Positions 1 to 6,824 are shown, counted from the first letter of the stretch. The stretch: DNA of 6,883 nt from an uncultured Collinsella sp. (GCA_900555515.1 USLO01000094.1:1-6883); one strand, 5' to 3'. The notes: generated by a model from the sequence alone, not told the origin. Program-made: numbers and translations.

Positions 1-1
1 C

Positions 2-1585
2 GCCATCGCCATGCTGCTGTGCGAGTACGCCGGCCTGGTGGCACCGCACCGTCAGAAGGGTGCCGCCAACGCCAAGCGCATGCTGCTCACCAACCTGCTC
101 GTGGCGGTGCTGTGCCTGGGCGGCGTGACCGCACACGTCACGCTCATCGACTACTACAACACCCTCGGCATCACCGTCTACACCTGGCGCCCGCTCGAGA
201 GCTACTGGCGCGAGGGCTACCTGCCCGCCTTTATTAGTGCGGCACAGTCCATTAAGCCGCCCAAACCCGCCGACTACTCCGTCGACGATGCCAAGGCCAC
301 GCTCAAAAAGTACGCCAAGGCCTACGACAAGTCCGACGCGGCCAAGAGCGACGAGCGCGCCGCCGCAGAGGAGCAGTTCGACAGCGAGAAGCCCACGGTC
401 ATCGCCATCATGAACGAGACATTCTCCGATCTTTCGATCTATCAGGAGATGCGCGCCGGCTACGAGGGTCCGCAGTACTTTAAGAGCCTGTCCAACTGCC
501 TCAGCCGCGGCAAGCTCTATGTGAGCGCCTACGGCGGCGGTACCGCCAATACCGAGTTTGAGTTTATGACCGGCAACTCCATGGCTAACCTGGGCTCGGG
601 CGTGTACCCCTACACCATCTACAACATGGAAACGACTGGGAACCTGGCAGAGCAGTTCAAGTCGCTCGGCTATTCCACCACGGCCATGCACCCCAACCAC
701 GCGACCAACTGGAACCGCGAGAACGTCTACAAGGACTTTGGCTTTGACCAGTTCCTGTCCATCAACGACTTCCAGGGCGCCGATACCCTGCGCGGCATGG
801 TGACCGACCAGGCTACCTACGACAAGATTCTTGAGCTGCTCGACCAGAACGCCGATCCGCAGTTTATCTTCGACGTGACCATGCAGAACCACTCGGGCTA
901 CGACACGGGCCTGCTGCCGGTCGACAAGCAGATGCACCTGAATATCGACACGACCGATCTGGACACCAAGACCGTCGAGGACGGCACACTGTCCGATGTC
1001 GACGAGTATGTCTCGTGCATCGAGCAGTCCGACCAGGCGCTTCGCTACTTCCTTAACGCCTTGAGCAAGCTCGACCGTAAGGTGGTCGTGGTGTTCTGGG
1101 GCGACCACCAGCCGTTCTTCCCGTCCAAGTTCAACGATAAGTGGTTTACCGACGAAGACGACGCCACCCACCAGGAACGTCTGTGGCAGACCGACTACAT
1201 CATCTGGGCCAACTACGACGTTGCCGGCTGCGACCAGACGAGCGAGGTCGACGACCTGTCCACCAACTACCTGTCTACCCAGCTCATGCAGCTGATCGGC
1301 GCACCGCTGACCGACTACCAGAAGGCGCACATGACGCTGCGCGAGTCGCTGCCCGCCATCAACTCCGTGGGCTACGAGGACGCCAGCCTGCGCTGGGCGC
1401 TCTCCTCCAACGTCACCGGTGACGACGCCGCCGCAGCAGCCGCCACCAAGGCGCGCGAGGATTACGCCAAGATGCAGTACTACGAGATGTTCCGCGACGG
1501 CAAGAACGTCTACACCAAGCACTTCCAGACCGAGGCCAACGAAACCGACCCCAACCTGGCACCGGGTACGACCAAGATCAAGTAA
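2..1585 (+). CDS. LTA synthase / phosphoglycerol transferase family protein, 5' partial
   Basis: This is the C-terminal part of a membrane-anchored sulfatase-fold enzyme of the lipoteichoic acid synthase (LtaS) family, which transfers glycerol phosphate from phosphatidylglycerol onto a growing polymer outside the cell. The frame is open to the window edge, so the ATG at 11 is probably internal. Numbering residues from that ATG, one transmembrane helix lies at about 24-46; the family usually has about five, so the others should lie upstream. The extracellular catalytic domain runs from about 128 to 440. Visible family motifs are IAIMNETFSD (metal-ligand E136), GGGTANTEFEF (likely nucleophile T178, matching GKTSDAEF of LtaS), VTMQNHSGY (H294) and VFWGDHQPFF (metal ligands D365 and H366). 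All key residues are present, so it is probably active. A charged, alanine-rich tail of about 55 residues follows the domain. It converges with the surface-protein gene. Another phosphoglycerol transferase of the same fold cannot be excluded. Confidence 0.9.
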   Translation, partial: AIAMLLCEYAGLVAPHRQKGAANAKRMLLTNLLVAVLCLGGVTAHVTLIDYYNTLGITVYTWRPLESYWREGYLPAFISAAQSIKPPKPADYSVDDAKATLKKYAKAYDKSDAAKSDERAAAEEQFDSEKPTVIAIMNETFSDLSIYQEMRAGYEGPQYFKSLSNCLSRGKLYVSAYGGGTANTEFEFMTGNSMANLGSGVYPYTIYNMETTGNLAEQFKSLGYSTTAMHPNHATNWNRENVYKDFGFDQFLSINDFQGADTLRGMVTDQATYDKILELLDQNADPQFIFDVTMQNHSGYDTGLLPVDKQMHLNIDTTDLDTKTVEDGTLSDVDEYVSCIEQSDQALRYFLNALSKLDRKVVVVFWGDHQPFFPSKFNDKWFTDEDDATHQERLWQTDYIIWANYDVAGCDQTSEVDDLSTNYLSTQLMQLIGAPLTDYQKAHMTLRESLPAINSVGYEDASLRWALSSNVTGDDAAAAAATKAREDYAKMQYYEMFRDGKNVYTKHFQTEANETDPNLAPGTTKIK

Positions 1586-1650
1586 CGGGTCGCTCATAAC
1601 TGAAACGTCTGTCCGGGCGGAGGCATATAAGGTTCCCTGCTCGGACAGTC

Positions 1651-1709
1651 CTGCGCAAGACGGAGGCCACATTAAGTGGCCTCCTTTGCGTGCGGAACTC
1701 GCGATGAAC
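1651..1709 (+). repeat. 59-bp dispersed hairpin element, copy 1
   Basis: This segment recurs in inverted orientation at 6825-6883 with 57 of 59 bases identical. The two differences (1663 and 1683 here, 6871 and 6851 there) are partners in the same stem and change a G-C pair to A-T, so the hairpin is kept. Besides the 9-bp core stem there is an outer stem: GCGCAA at 1653-1658 can pair with TTGCGT at 1686-1691, leaving a GAC/T internal loop. The conserved 3' flank TGCGGAACTCGCGATGAAC extends well past the stem, so more than a simple terminator is conserved. Confidence 0.75.
1662..1688 (+). terminator. Hairpin H1, probable terminator of the LTA synthase gene
   Basis: GGAGGCCAC-ATTAA-GTGGCCTCC is a perfect 9-bp stem with a 5-base loop at 1662-1684, followed by TTTG. 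It lies 76 bp after the LTA synthase stop codon. The T tract is short, so the efficiency of intrinsic termination is uncertain. Confidence 0.6.
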
Positions 1710-1789
1710 CTTATATGCCTCCGCCTGGACAGACGCCCTGATGTTGAGGCGTGGCTTGTCTTGGGTGTATCGCCGAACATATATAAGTT

Positions 1790-1816
1790 GAAGGCCACGT
1801 TATGTGGCCTTCTTTG
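1790..1816 (+). terminator. Hairpin H2 of the same family, probable second terminator
   Basis: GAAGGCCAC-GTTAT-GTGGCCTTC is a perfect 9-bp stem with a 5-base loop at 1790-1812, followed by TTTG. The stem is that of the hairpin at 6850-6872 and differs from H1 by one swapped base pair. It would stop transcription that reads past H1. Its 3' flank TTTGCGG runs straight into the first unit of the palindromic array, which starts at 1821. Confidence 0.55.
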
Positions 1817-1820
1817 TTTG

Positions 1821-1991
1821 CGGAAAGTGTGTCCCGGAATTCTTGTCTGGAATGGGATGCGGTTTCCGCTTGGGACCCGATTGGGAAAGTGTGTCCCACT
1901 ATTCAGCTGGATTCCGGGATGTATTTTCCGGTTGAGGCTCGTTGGGAAAGTGCGTCCCGGTCTGGGCGCTAATTGTGGGATGCAGTTTCCG
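1821..1991. repeat. Palindromic repeat array, downstream copy, three units
   Basis: Three 48-bp imperfect palindromes lie at 1821-1868, 1883-1930 and 1944-1991, separated by spacers of 14 and 13 bp. Each is a 16-bp arm, a 16-bp loop and a 16-bp inverted arm. Arms read (G/C)GGAAAN5TCCC(A/G), and the GGAAA-N5-TCCC core is intact in all six. Loops and spacers vary strongly. The same unit forms the larger array at 6291-6771. The array lies between the LTA synthase hairpins and the two-way terminator, so it is probably outside both transcripts. It does not encode protein: unit length and spacing move the motif through the reading frames. Confidence 0.9.
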
Positions 1992-2014
1992 CTTGCGGAG
2001 TCTCCACTCAACAG

Positions 2015-2053
2015 AAAACCCGGGTGGCCTGTTTTTTGGCTACCCGGGTTTTT
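2015..2053 (-). terminator. Strong two-way intrinsic terminator of the surface-protein gene
   Basis: Arms 2015-2029 and 2038-2052 form a 15-bp stem (AAAACCCGGGTGGCC with its inverted copy, one G.T wobble) around an 8-base loop. Both sides carry A/T tracts, so it should work in both directions. On the minus strand it starts 27 bases after the surface-protein stop codon, and on the plus strand it would catch readthrough from the LTA synthase gene. Confidence 0.85.
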
Positions 2054-2079
2054 GGGTTGTCGATATGTTCGACTGGCTA

Positions 2080-5000
2080 CTAGTGGGTCTTGCGGCGCTT
2101 GATCAGCATGATGAGGGCTATCACTACGAGCGTTGCTCCCGCTGCTGCTGCGGTGGCGACTAGGGCGAATGTTTGGTCGCCGGTGTTTGCGAGGTTCTTC
2201 GCTGTGGTCGTAGTCTTGACCTTGGTGTCGGTCTTAGCTCCGTTGTCGGACTTGGGCTTGTCCGGGTTCGTCGGGGTCTCAGGAGTCTCGGGGTCCTTTG
2301 AGCCTTCGGAATCGGTTGGGCCGGCGGTGTTTACCAGCGTATGGTCCAGGAACTTCTTGGCGCCCGCACTTGCCTGTGAGAACAGGCGGCGCGTGCGGAT
2401 CGGGGTGGCGTTCACCGTTGTGGGCGCCGTCTCCTCGGCCTCGATATTCACGAGCGTCGTGCCGGTGTCGAGGCCCACGTCGTTGTATCCCACGTGGCAG
2501 TAATACTGCGCACCGTCATCGTCTGCGGTCAGGTCAATCTCGAGCTTTGAGGCCGTTCCAGCCGCGAGGTTGCCATCGGCACCCACGAGCTTAAACTCTG
2601 TCTCGCCGCGGCCCTTGCGGTACCACATATAGGTCGGTGCCAGCCCTGTTTCGCTATCGTCGGCACCGAGTTGCTTCACATGGCCAATCGCCGAGAGCGT
2701 CAGGTGGCTTCCCGCCGTGCGCTCAACCGAAGAGTCGTATCCAAGATCCAACCCCTCCGCAGCATCCGCCGCAGGTCCGCTCACGGTCATCGTCATGCCA
2801 TCGGGCATGGTCTTGACCGTGATGATTGCCGAGCGAATACCTGTTTCGGTCGTGGATCCATTCTTAACGGCGGCGATGGCGAATCGATACTCCGTATTGG
2901 GCTGCAGCCCATCCCACTTGAGCGAGGTCTGCGTGTTGTCGGCAATCTTCCAGCTATTGACGACCGCATCCGCCGCATTGCTCTGCAGCATGCCCACGCC
3001 GTAGCTAAAGCCACTCTTGTTTGCGAGTACATCGTCCCAGCTAAACGTAACGCTGGTCGAATCGACGGAGTTTGCCGTAAAGCCCGTCACGGCCGGCGCG
3101 TCGGGCATCTCGACGTCCTTAACGTCATAGCCCACGATCCAGAACTGGTCGGTGTCCTTGGTGCCGAGCTTGTCGCCCGAGTCTGCCTCGAACTTGTCGA
3201 CATCCACCGCGTTGACGCCCAGACGCCACACAAAACCGTACTTGCCCTGCGCGGCCTCGGGCAGGTTGTCGACGGTGCCGCCGTATTCGGTCGATTCACT
3301 CGAGGAGTTACCCGTAGTAAAGCCGGCGTTGGCACCAAAGCACAGGCCGCCAAACAACTCGTGCTTTGCGAGCTTCGCGCCCATGACAACGCTGCCGTTC
3401 AGCGTCAAGCCGAGCTCGAGCTCCTGCTCCTTGCCCTCCTCGACTTCGATGGTCTGCTCAATGCTCGCCCCCGACTGCGCGGCGGCGCCGTTAAACCCAT
3501 CGTGCGTGTAGGCGCGCGTTACGCCAGGCTTGCCCAGGCCAAAGGAATCCCCAACGGGAGTCTCGCCGTTGAGCGTCGTTTGATAGGTTCCGGGCTCTCC
3601 CGACCGGTTGGTCAAAAAGTAGCTGAGCAGCGTCATATTGTGCTGTTTGGCAATGCGGTCATAGGCCTCGACATTAACGACCGAGGTCTGCGCGCCGAGC
3701 GACACGGGCGCCGCCATCACGCCCTTGCCACCAGTTTCCTCATTTTCGATCTCATACTCGTAATAGACCATCGGAATCGTGTAGAGCACGGCCTTGTCAC
3801 CCTCGCCGGCATGCGACTCATAGCTTACGCTTGCGCTGACCGTGCGCTCGCTCCGGTAGTCATAGCATCCCTCAGCGGCAAAATCGACTGAAGCATTCAT
3901 CGCGACCAGGGGCGGACCGGTCTGCACCTCGACGGCAACGCCCAACTCGGCGCCAATGGTATAGCCCTGGGATGTCCCCGTGCCCTTTTCCTCTCCGTAT
4001 GACGTGCCGCCCAACACCAGATAGCCGTATGCCTGCTCCAGATCCTCAACATAGGGCGCATCCTGCAGCACGGCAAGCACGCGCGGGTTGGTATAGACCT
4101 TGTAGCGGTCCTTGTACGTGATCTTGACGCTGTCGCTGTCGACATCGGGCAGCGCGAGCGAGATAAATGTGCCGTAGGTAGTGCCGCGACGGTTGCTCTC
4201 GCTAATCACCTGCTCCTCGCCGCGGCGCACCTTTCCGTTCTCGTCGAGCGAAAAATGCGAGGCGGTCATCCAATAGTAGTCATCGTTCTTGCGCAGGTCC
4301 TCGTCGCGGTGCTTGCCCACCACGGCGATAAAGCTCTCATTATAGCGGTCCGAACCCGAGACGCTGCCCGCCTTGACGTCGCTGATCCACACCTGCTCTA
4401 TACCCTTGTGGTCATGCTTGTTGCTGCTGTTGTATTGCTGACCGCTCATGCTCATGGTTCCGACCATGGACCCCAAGCCCTGAGCCCCGCTCTGTGCCGT
4501 GTTGCAGGCAAAGTCGCGGAACACATCGCCGCCCACGAGCACCTCGTCGACCGCCAGCTGCTCGGACAGGCCGTCAAGGTTGGCAGTGGCAAGGGCAATA
4601 GGCGCCAAGGTGCACGGATAGCGCTTATCCTGAGCGCTATCCTTCCATGCGCTGTTGGGCACATGCATCAGCCCATAGGAGGCGAGGAGCCCGTCTCTGT
4701 ATTCCTTGCAATCGGAAAGCTTGAACTCGCCAGACTCCGAGTCAAAATACGCGTAGCGGTACAGCGCGCCGTACAGCCCCTTGCTGCCGTCAGAAGCGCC
4801 GTAATCAAAAGCGCTGCGTTGCCAGTCATAGCCCGCAAGAATAAGGCCCGTGACGGTTTCACCCGTCTTCTTTCCTTCTTCATCGTAGGCGGCAAACGTG
4901 CCGAACGTCGCATTCGCAGCGACCATGGTCTTGCCGTTCGCGGAGAGGGAGATTGCGCCCGCGTCGCCCAGAGCATCGACATGGACGAGCGCACCCTTGG

Positions 5001-6168
5001 ATGCATCCCACGAAAACAGCTCGCAATGCGTCGACTTATCAATATTCTTCTTGCCGTAGGGTGCCGAGACCACGATGGCGAGGTCATCGCAAAAATCGCG
5101 ATCGAGGTCGCCGGCCGCTAGCGAAACGACAGGAGCTGACTGAAGCTGCGTCCAGGAGTCGTTCCCGCCCTTGTTGTGCGTGGTGTAGTCCGCGGCGTTA
5201 CCGGCATCGATCTTGACGACGCTTTGCTTCCAGTTGCCGCCCTCCAAGTCATACATGTCGACTACAGCCTTGCGCACGCCGTTCTCGTCGACATAGCAGC
5301 CCGCGTAGACAAAAAGCTCGTCGACGCCGTCGCCATCGACATCGCCCGCCTCGACATCAAAGACGGCGTCGTGCTCTTGCAGGTAACCGGCATCCAGGTA
5401 CTTAAAACGGCCTTCGTACATCATATTAGTGTTGACCGTCACCGGCAGGTGTGTGTCGAGAGTGCGCGTACGCCCGTTGCTAAACGAGTAGAGGACCAGC
5501 TCAACCTTTCCGGCGTATGACTTGCCGTCAATCGTCGTGGAGGAACTGTCGCCGTAGGCACGGAGCTCGGCAACGCGGCTCTTTTTGCCCGTGCTGGCGT
5601 CGCTGCAGAACTCAACACTCGTGGCGTGAATGCCCGAGAAACCGTTGTTGTCGTTGGCGAGTACTGTTGAGGACTCATTGTTGCTTAGGTACGACCAGGT
5701 GCCGCCACCGTAGTCGCTATGCTTGTAGAGATCGCTGTTCGTATCGAAGTTGTTGACGTTTTGCCAGAACTTTGCGGCGCCCCACACACTTCCATAGCCA
5801 TCGGTGAGTTTGCTGCTGCCGCCAATGTCACCGCGCTCGACGTTCTCGAGCTTGTCGCGCAGAGTGTAGCGATTGCCATGGCTACCGTTAGCTGCCATAT
5901 AGACCTCGCTGCGCGTGGCAAACGTCGTGGGGGTATCAGTGGAATAGGGGCCAACGGTATCGGCCGGAATGTCCTCGCTCGTGCCCAGACCCAGGGCTTG
6001 ATAATCCTGCTCGGTCATATCGGTGATTGCGGGCGCGTCTGCCGCCTGGGCAACCTGGGGCGTGGCCGTGAAGCAGGCGACGCTCGTGGCGATCAACGCA
6101 GCAAGCGCCGCCGTCCCAACAAGCGGGATTTTCGACAGCCTACGGATACGGGGGTGTGGAACGTGCAT
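2080..6168 (-). CDS. Large sortase-anchored surface protein with FG-GAP/VCBS-like, FnIII and Ig-like domains
   Basis: This encodes a secreted, probably wall-anchored protein of about 1362 aa, likely an adhesin or ligand-binding protein; the ligand is unknown. I chose the ATG at 6168 because GCGAGG lies six bases upstream; the in-frame ATG at 6204 has no Shine-Dalgarno. Residues below count from that upstream ATG (subtract 12). A signal peptide spans about 19-54, with basic RIRRLSK, a hydrophobic core and a likely cut after VAQA. Degenerate FG-GAP/VCBS-like blades span about 270-700, with calcium-loop-like DVDGDGVDE (288-296), GDLDRDFCDD (365-374), ATANLDG (539-545) and LPDVDSDS (685-692). Region 740-1030 is beta-rich and not recognised. 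An FnIII domain follows (about 1036-1132), then an Ig-like domain (about 1136-1256, with DDDGAQYYC but no evident partner cysteine). A Pro/Thr/Lys linker leads to LANTGD (1338-1343), a membrane helix (about 1346-1368) and the tail KRRKTH. The reading frame is intact throughout. Confidence 0.9.
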   Translation of the reverse strand: MHVPHPRIRRLSKIPLVGTAALAALIATSVACFTATPQVAQAADAPAITDMTEQDYQALGLGTSEDIPADTVGPYSTDTPTTFATRSEVYMAANGSHGNRYTLRDKLENVERGDIGGSSKLTDGYGSVWGAAKFWQNVNNFDTNSDLYKHSDYGGGTWSYLSNNESSTVLANDNNGFSGIHATSVEFCSDASTGKKSRVAELRAYGDSSSTTIDGKSYAGKVELVLYSFSNGRTRTLDTHLPVTVNTNMMYEGRFKYLDAGYLQEHDAVFDVEAGDVDGDGVDELFVYAGCYVDENGVRKAVVDMYDLEGGNWKQSVVKIDAGNAADYTTHNKGGNDSWTQLQSAPVVSLAAGDLDRDFCDDLAIVVSAPYGKKNIDKSTHCELFSWDASKGALVHVDALGDAGAISLSANGKTMVAANATFGTFAAYDEEGKKTGETVTGLILAGYDWQRSAFDYGASDGSKGLYGALYRYAYFDSESGEFKLSDCKEYRDGLLASYGLMHVPNSAWKDSAQDKRYPCTLAPIALATANLDGLSEQLAVDEVLVGGDVFRDFACNTAQSGAQGLGSMVGTMSMSGQQYNSSNKHDHKGIEQVWISDVKAGSVSGSDRYNESFIAVVGKHRDEDLRKNDDYYWMTASHFSLDENGKVRRGEEQVISESNRRGTTYGTFISLALPDVDSDSVKITYKDRYKVYTNPRVLAVLQDAPYVEDLEQAYGYLVLGGTSYGEEKGTGTSQGYTIGAELGVAVEVQTGPPLVAMNASVDFAAEGCYDYRSERTVSASVSYESHAGEGDKAVLYTIPMVYYEYEIENEETGGKGVMAAPVSLGAQTSVVNVEAYDRIAKQHNMTLLSYFLTNRSGEPGTYQTTLNGETPVGDSFGLGKPGVTRAYTHDGFNGAAAQSGASIEQTIEVEEGKEQELELGLTLNGSVVMGAKLAKHELFGGLCFGANAGFTTGNSSSESTEYGGTVDNLPEAAQGKYGFVWRLGVNAVDVDKFEADSGDKLGTKDTDQFWIVGYDVKDVEMPDAPAVTGFTANSVDSTSVTFSWDDVLANKSGFSYGVGMLQSNAADAVVNSWKIADNTQTSLKWDGLQPNTEYRFAIAAVKNGSTTETGIRSAIITVKTMPDGMTMTVSGPAADAAEGLDLGYDSSVERTAGSHLTLSAIGHVKQLGADDSETGLAPTYMWYRKGRGETEFKLVGADGNLAAGTASKLEIDLTADDDGAQYYCHVGYNDVGLDTGTTLVNIEAEETAPTTVNATPIRTRRLFSQASAGAKKFLDHTLVNTAGPTDSEGSKDPETPETPTNPDKPKSDNGAKTDTKVKTTTTAKNLANTGDQTFALVATAAAAGATLVVIALIMLIKRRKTH

Positions 6169-6180
6169 GAGGGACCTCGC
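6169..6180 (-). promoter_or_regulatory. Ribosome binding site that sets the start of the surface-protein gene
   Basis: On the minus strand GCGAGG (6180-6175) lies six bases before the ATG at 6168. The alternative ATG at 6204 is preceded by TATCATTTGCAAAA, with no purine-rich site, and would place 12 extra residues before an otherwise normal signal peptide. Confidence 0.75.
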
Positions 6181-6237
6181 TTTATTCGAGTGGAGTGGAC
6201 TCATTTTTGCAAATGATACATCCGATGCCCGATATCA

Positions 6238-6277
6238 CGTGTCTCATTTTCGCCAACGGCGTGTCTCATTTTTGAGA
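6238..6277. repeat. 22-bp-spaced direct repeats CGTGTCTCATTTT upstream of the surface-protein gene
   Basis: CGTGTCTCATTTT occurs at 6238-6250 and again at 6260-6272, exactly 22 bp apart. Between them is a small palindrome, CGCC-AAC-GGCG (6251-6261). The second copy also starts a hairpin, TCTCA-TTTT-TGAGA (6264-6277). A weaker match, GGACTCATTTTT, lies at 6197-6208, about two further periods away. The repeats sit 70-110 bp upstream of the start codon, where a promoter or operator is expected. Paired subterminal repeats of this kind also occur at ends of IS21-family elements. I cannot tell which from sequence alone. Confidence 0.5.
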
Positions 6278-6290
6278 ATCCGAGATGCCG

Positions 6291-6771
6291 CGGAAATCTT
6301 ATCCCAGCTCAAAGGCCATTTCTGGGATGTATTTTCCGTCGAGTGCCTCATCGGGAAACTGCATCCCATTTCAAGCGTCGATTCTGGGACGCACTTTCCC
6401 CTTAGACCCTCAACCGGAAACCGCATCCCACTTTGAGCGCAAATTCCGGGATGCATTTTCCGCTTGAGCCTCATTGGGAAACGGCGTCCCACTTTGAGGG
6501 CTGATTGTGGGATGCATTTTCCGGTTTTGCTCTCATTGGGAAAATGCATCCCGTTTCTTGACCGAATAATGGGACGCAATTTCCCGTTGGAGCGCCTTTG
6601 GGAAAGTGTGTCCCACTTCGACCGCCCAGAGTGGGATGCACTTTCCGCAAAGCACCTCAACGGGAAACTACGTCCCATTCCAAAGGCAAATTCCGGGACG
6701 CATTTTTCGAAAGCCTGCCCATCCGGAAAGCCCGTCCCACTTTGGACGCATCCGGGCACGGAACCATCGAC
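6291..6771. repeat. Palindromic 62-bp repeat array, upstream copy, seven full units plus a half unit
   Basis: Seven 48-bp units lie at 6291-6338, 6353-6400, 6415-6462, 6476-6523, 6538-6585, 6600-6647 and 6662-6709. An eighth starts at 6724 with one good arm (CGGAAAGCCCGTCCCA) and then decays. Unit starts are 62 bp apart (61 once). Each unit is a 16-bp arm, a 16-bp loop and a 16-bp inverted arm, and units are joined by 14-bp (once 13-bp) spacers. The core GGAAA-N5-TCCC is intact in 14 of the 15 arms here; the exception is the right arm of unit 7. Spacers often resemble CTTGAGCCTCATT and loops CTTTGAGCGCNNATTC, but both are far less conserved than the arms. The arrangement resembles BIME-type paired REP elements. 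I recognise no named family. Confidence 0.92.
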
Positions 6772-6824
6772 CTATCAGGCCTCCCATCAATAAAGAGGCG
6801 TCCTCCCGGACGGCGGGGCACGAA

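Larger units (their letters stand above)
1606..1735 (+). repeat. 130-bp inverted repeat with 30-bp arms after the LTA synthase gene
   Basis: Arms 1606-1635 and 1706-1735 are inverted copies matching at 29 of 30 bases, the single difference being in CTGTCC[G/A]GGCGG. The 70 bp between them hold a perfect 9-bp hairpin (1662-1684). A third segment, CGGACAG at 1642-1648, is an exact complement of CTGTCCG at 1609-1615 in the left arm, so the left arm can pair with either partner but not both. The element starts 21 bp after the stop codon and would lie in the 3' end of the LTA synthase transcript. It could be a 3'-UTR structure, a terminator complex or a small MITE-like element. I see no clear flanking target duplication. 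Confidence 0.75.

Noticed and set aside
1419..2102. 227-aa plus-strand frame overlapping the end of the LTA synthase gene and the intergenic region
   Set aside because: It runs through the inverted repeat, the array and the terminator, has low-complexity Pro/Arg content in its first half, and crosses two ends of real genes.
2671..5121. Long plus-strand frames of 406 aa and 288 aa opposite the surface-protein gene
   Set aside because: They are antisense shadows of a GC-rich gene whose own frame gives clear domains and a sorting signal. Their translations show no domain pattern.
6070..6085. Lipoprotein signal at SVAC in the signal peptide
   Set aside because: The -3 position is Ser instead of an aliphatic residue, hydrophobic sequence continues past the Cys, and a good AQA-type cleavage site follows. 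A C-terminal wall-anchor is also present.
6202..6204. Upstream ATG as start of the surface-protein gene
   Set aside because: It has no Shine-Dalgarno, while the ATG at 6168 has GCGAGG at six-base spacing and begins a normal signal peptide.
6205..6260. Specific -35/-10 promoter for the surface-protein gene
   Set aside because: TATCAT (minus strand, near 6219) could be a -10 box but has no fitting -35 hexamer at 16-18 bp, and TTGGCG (near 6255) has no good -10 partner. I could not support a defined promoter.
6291..6771. Possible CRISPR array
   Set aside because: The 16-bp repeats alternate in orientation and are imperfect, the intervals are only 13-16 bp and partly alike, and no cas gene is in view.
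6291..6771. Possible integron attC sites
   Set aside because: The units are imperfect palindromes of about the right size, but they lack the attC core GTTRRRY, have no cassette genes between them and no integrase is visible.
6244..6793. Open frames of 171 aa (-) and 109 aa (+) across the upstream array
   Set aside because: The 62-bp period is not a multiple of three, so each unit moves the motif to another frame. Frames are open on both strands because the repeat is palindromic and poor in stop codons.
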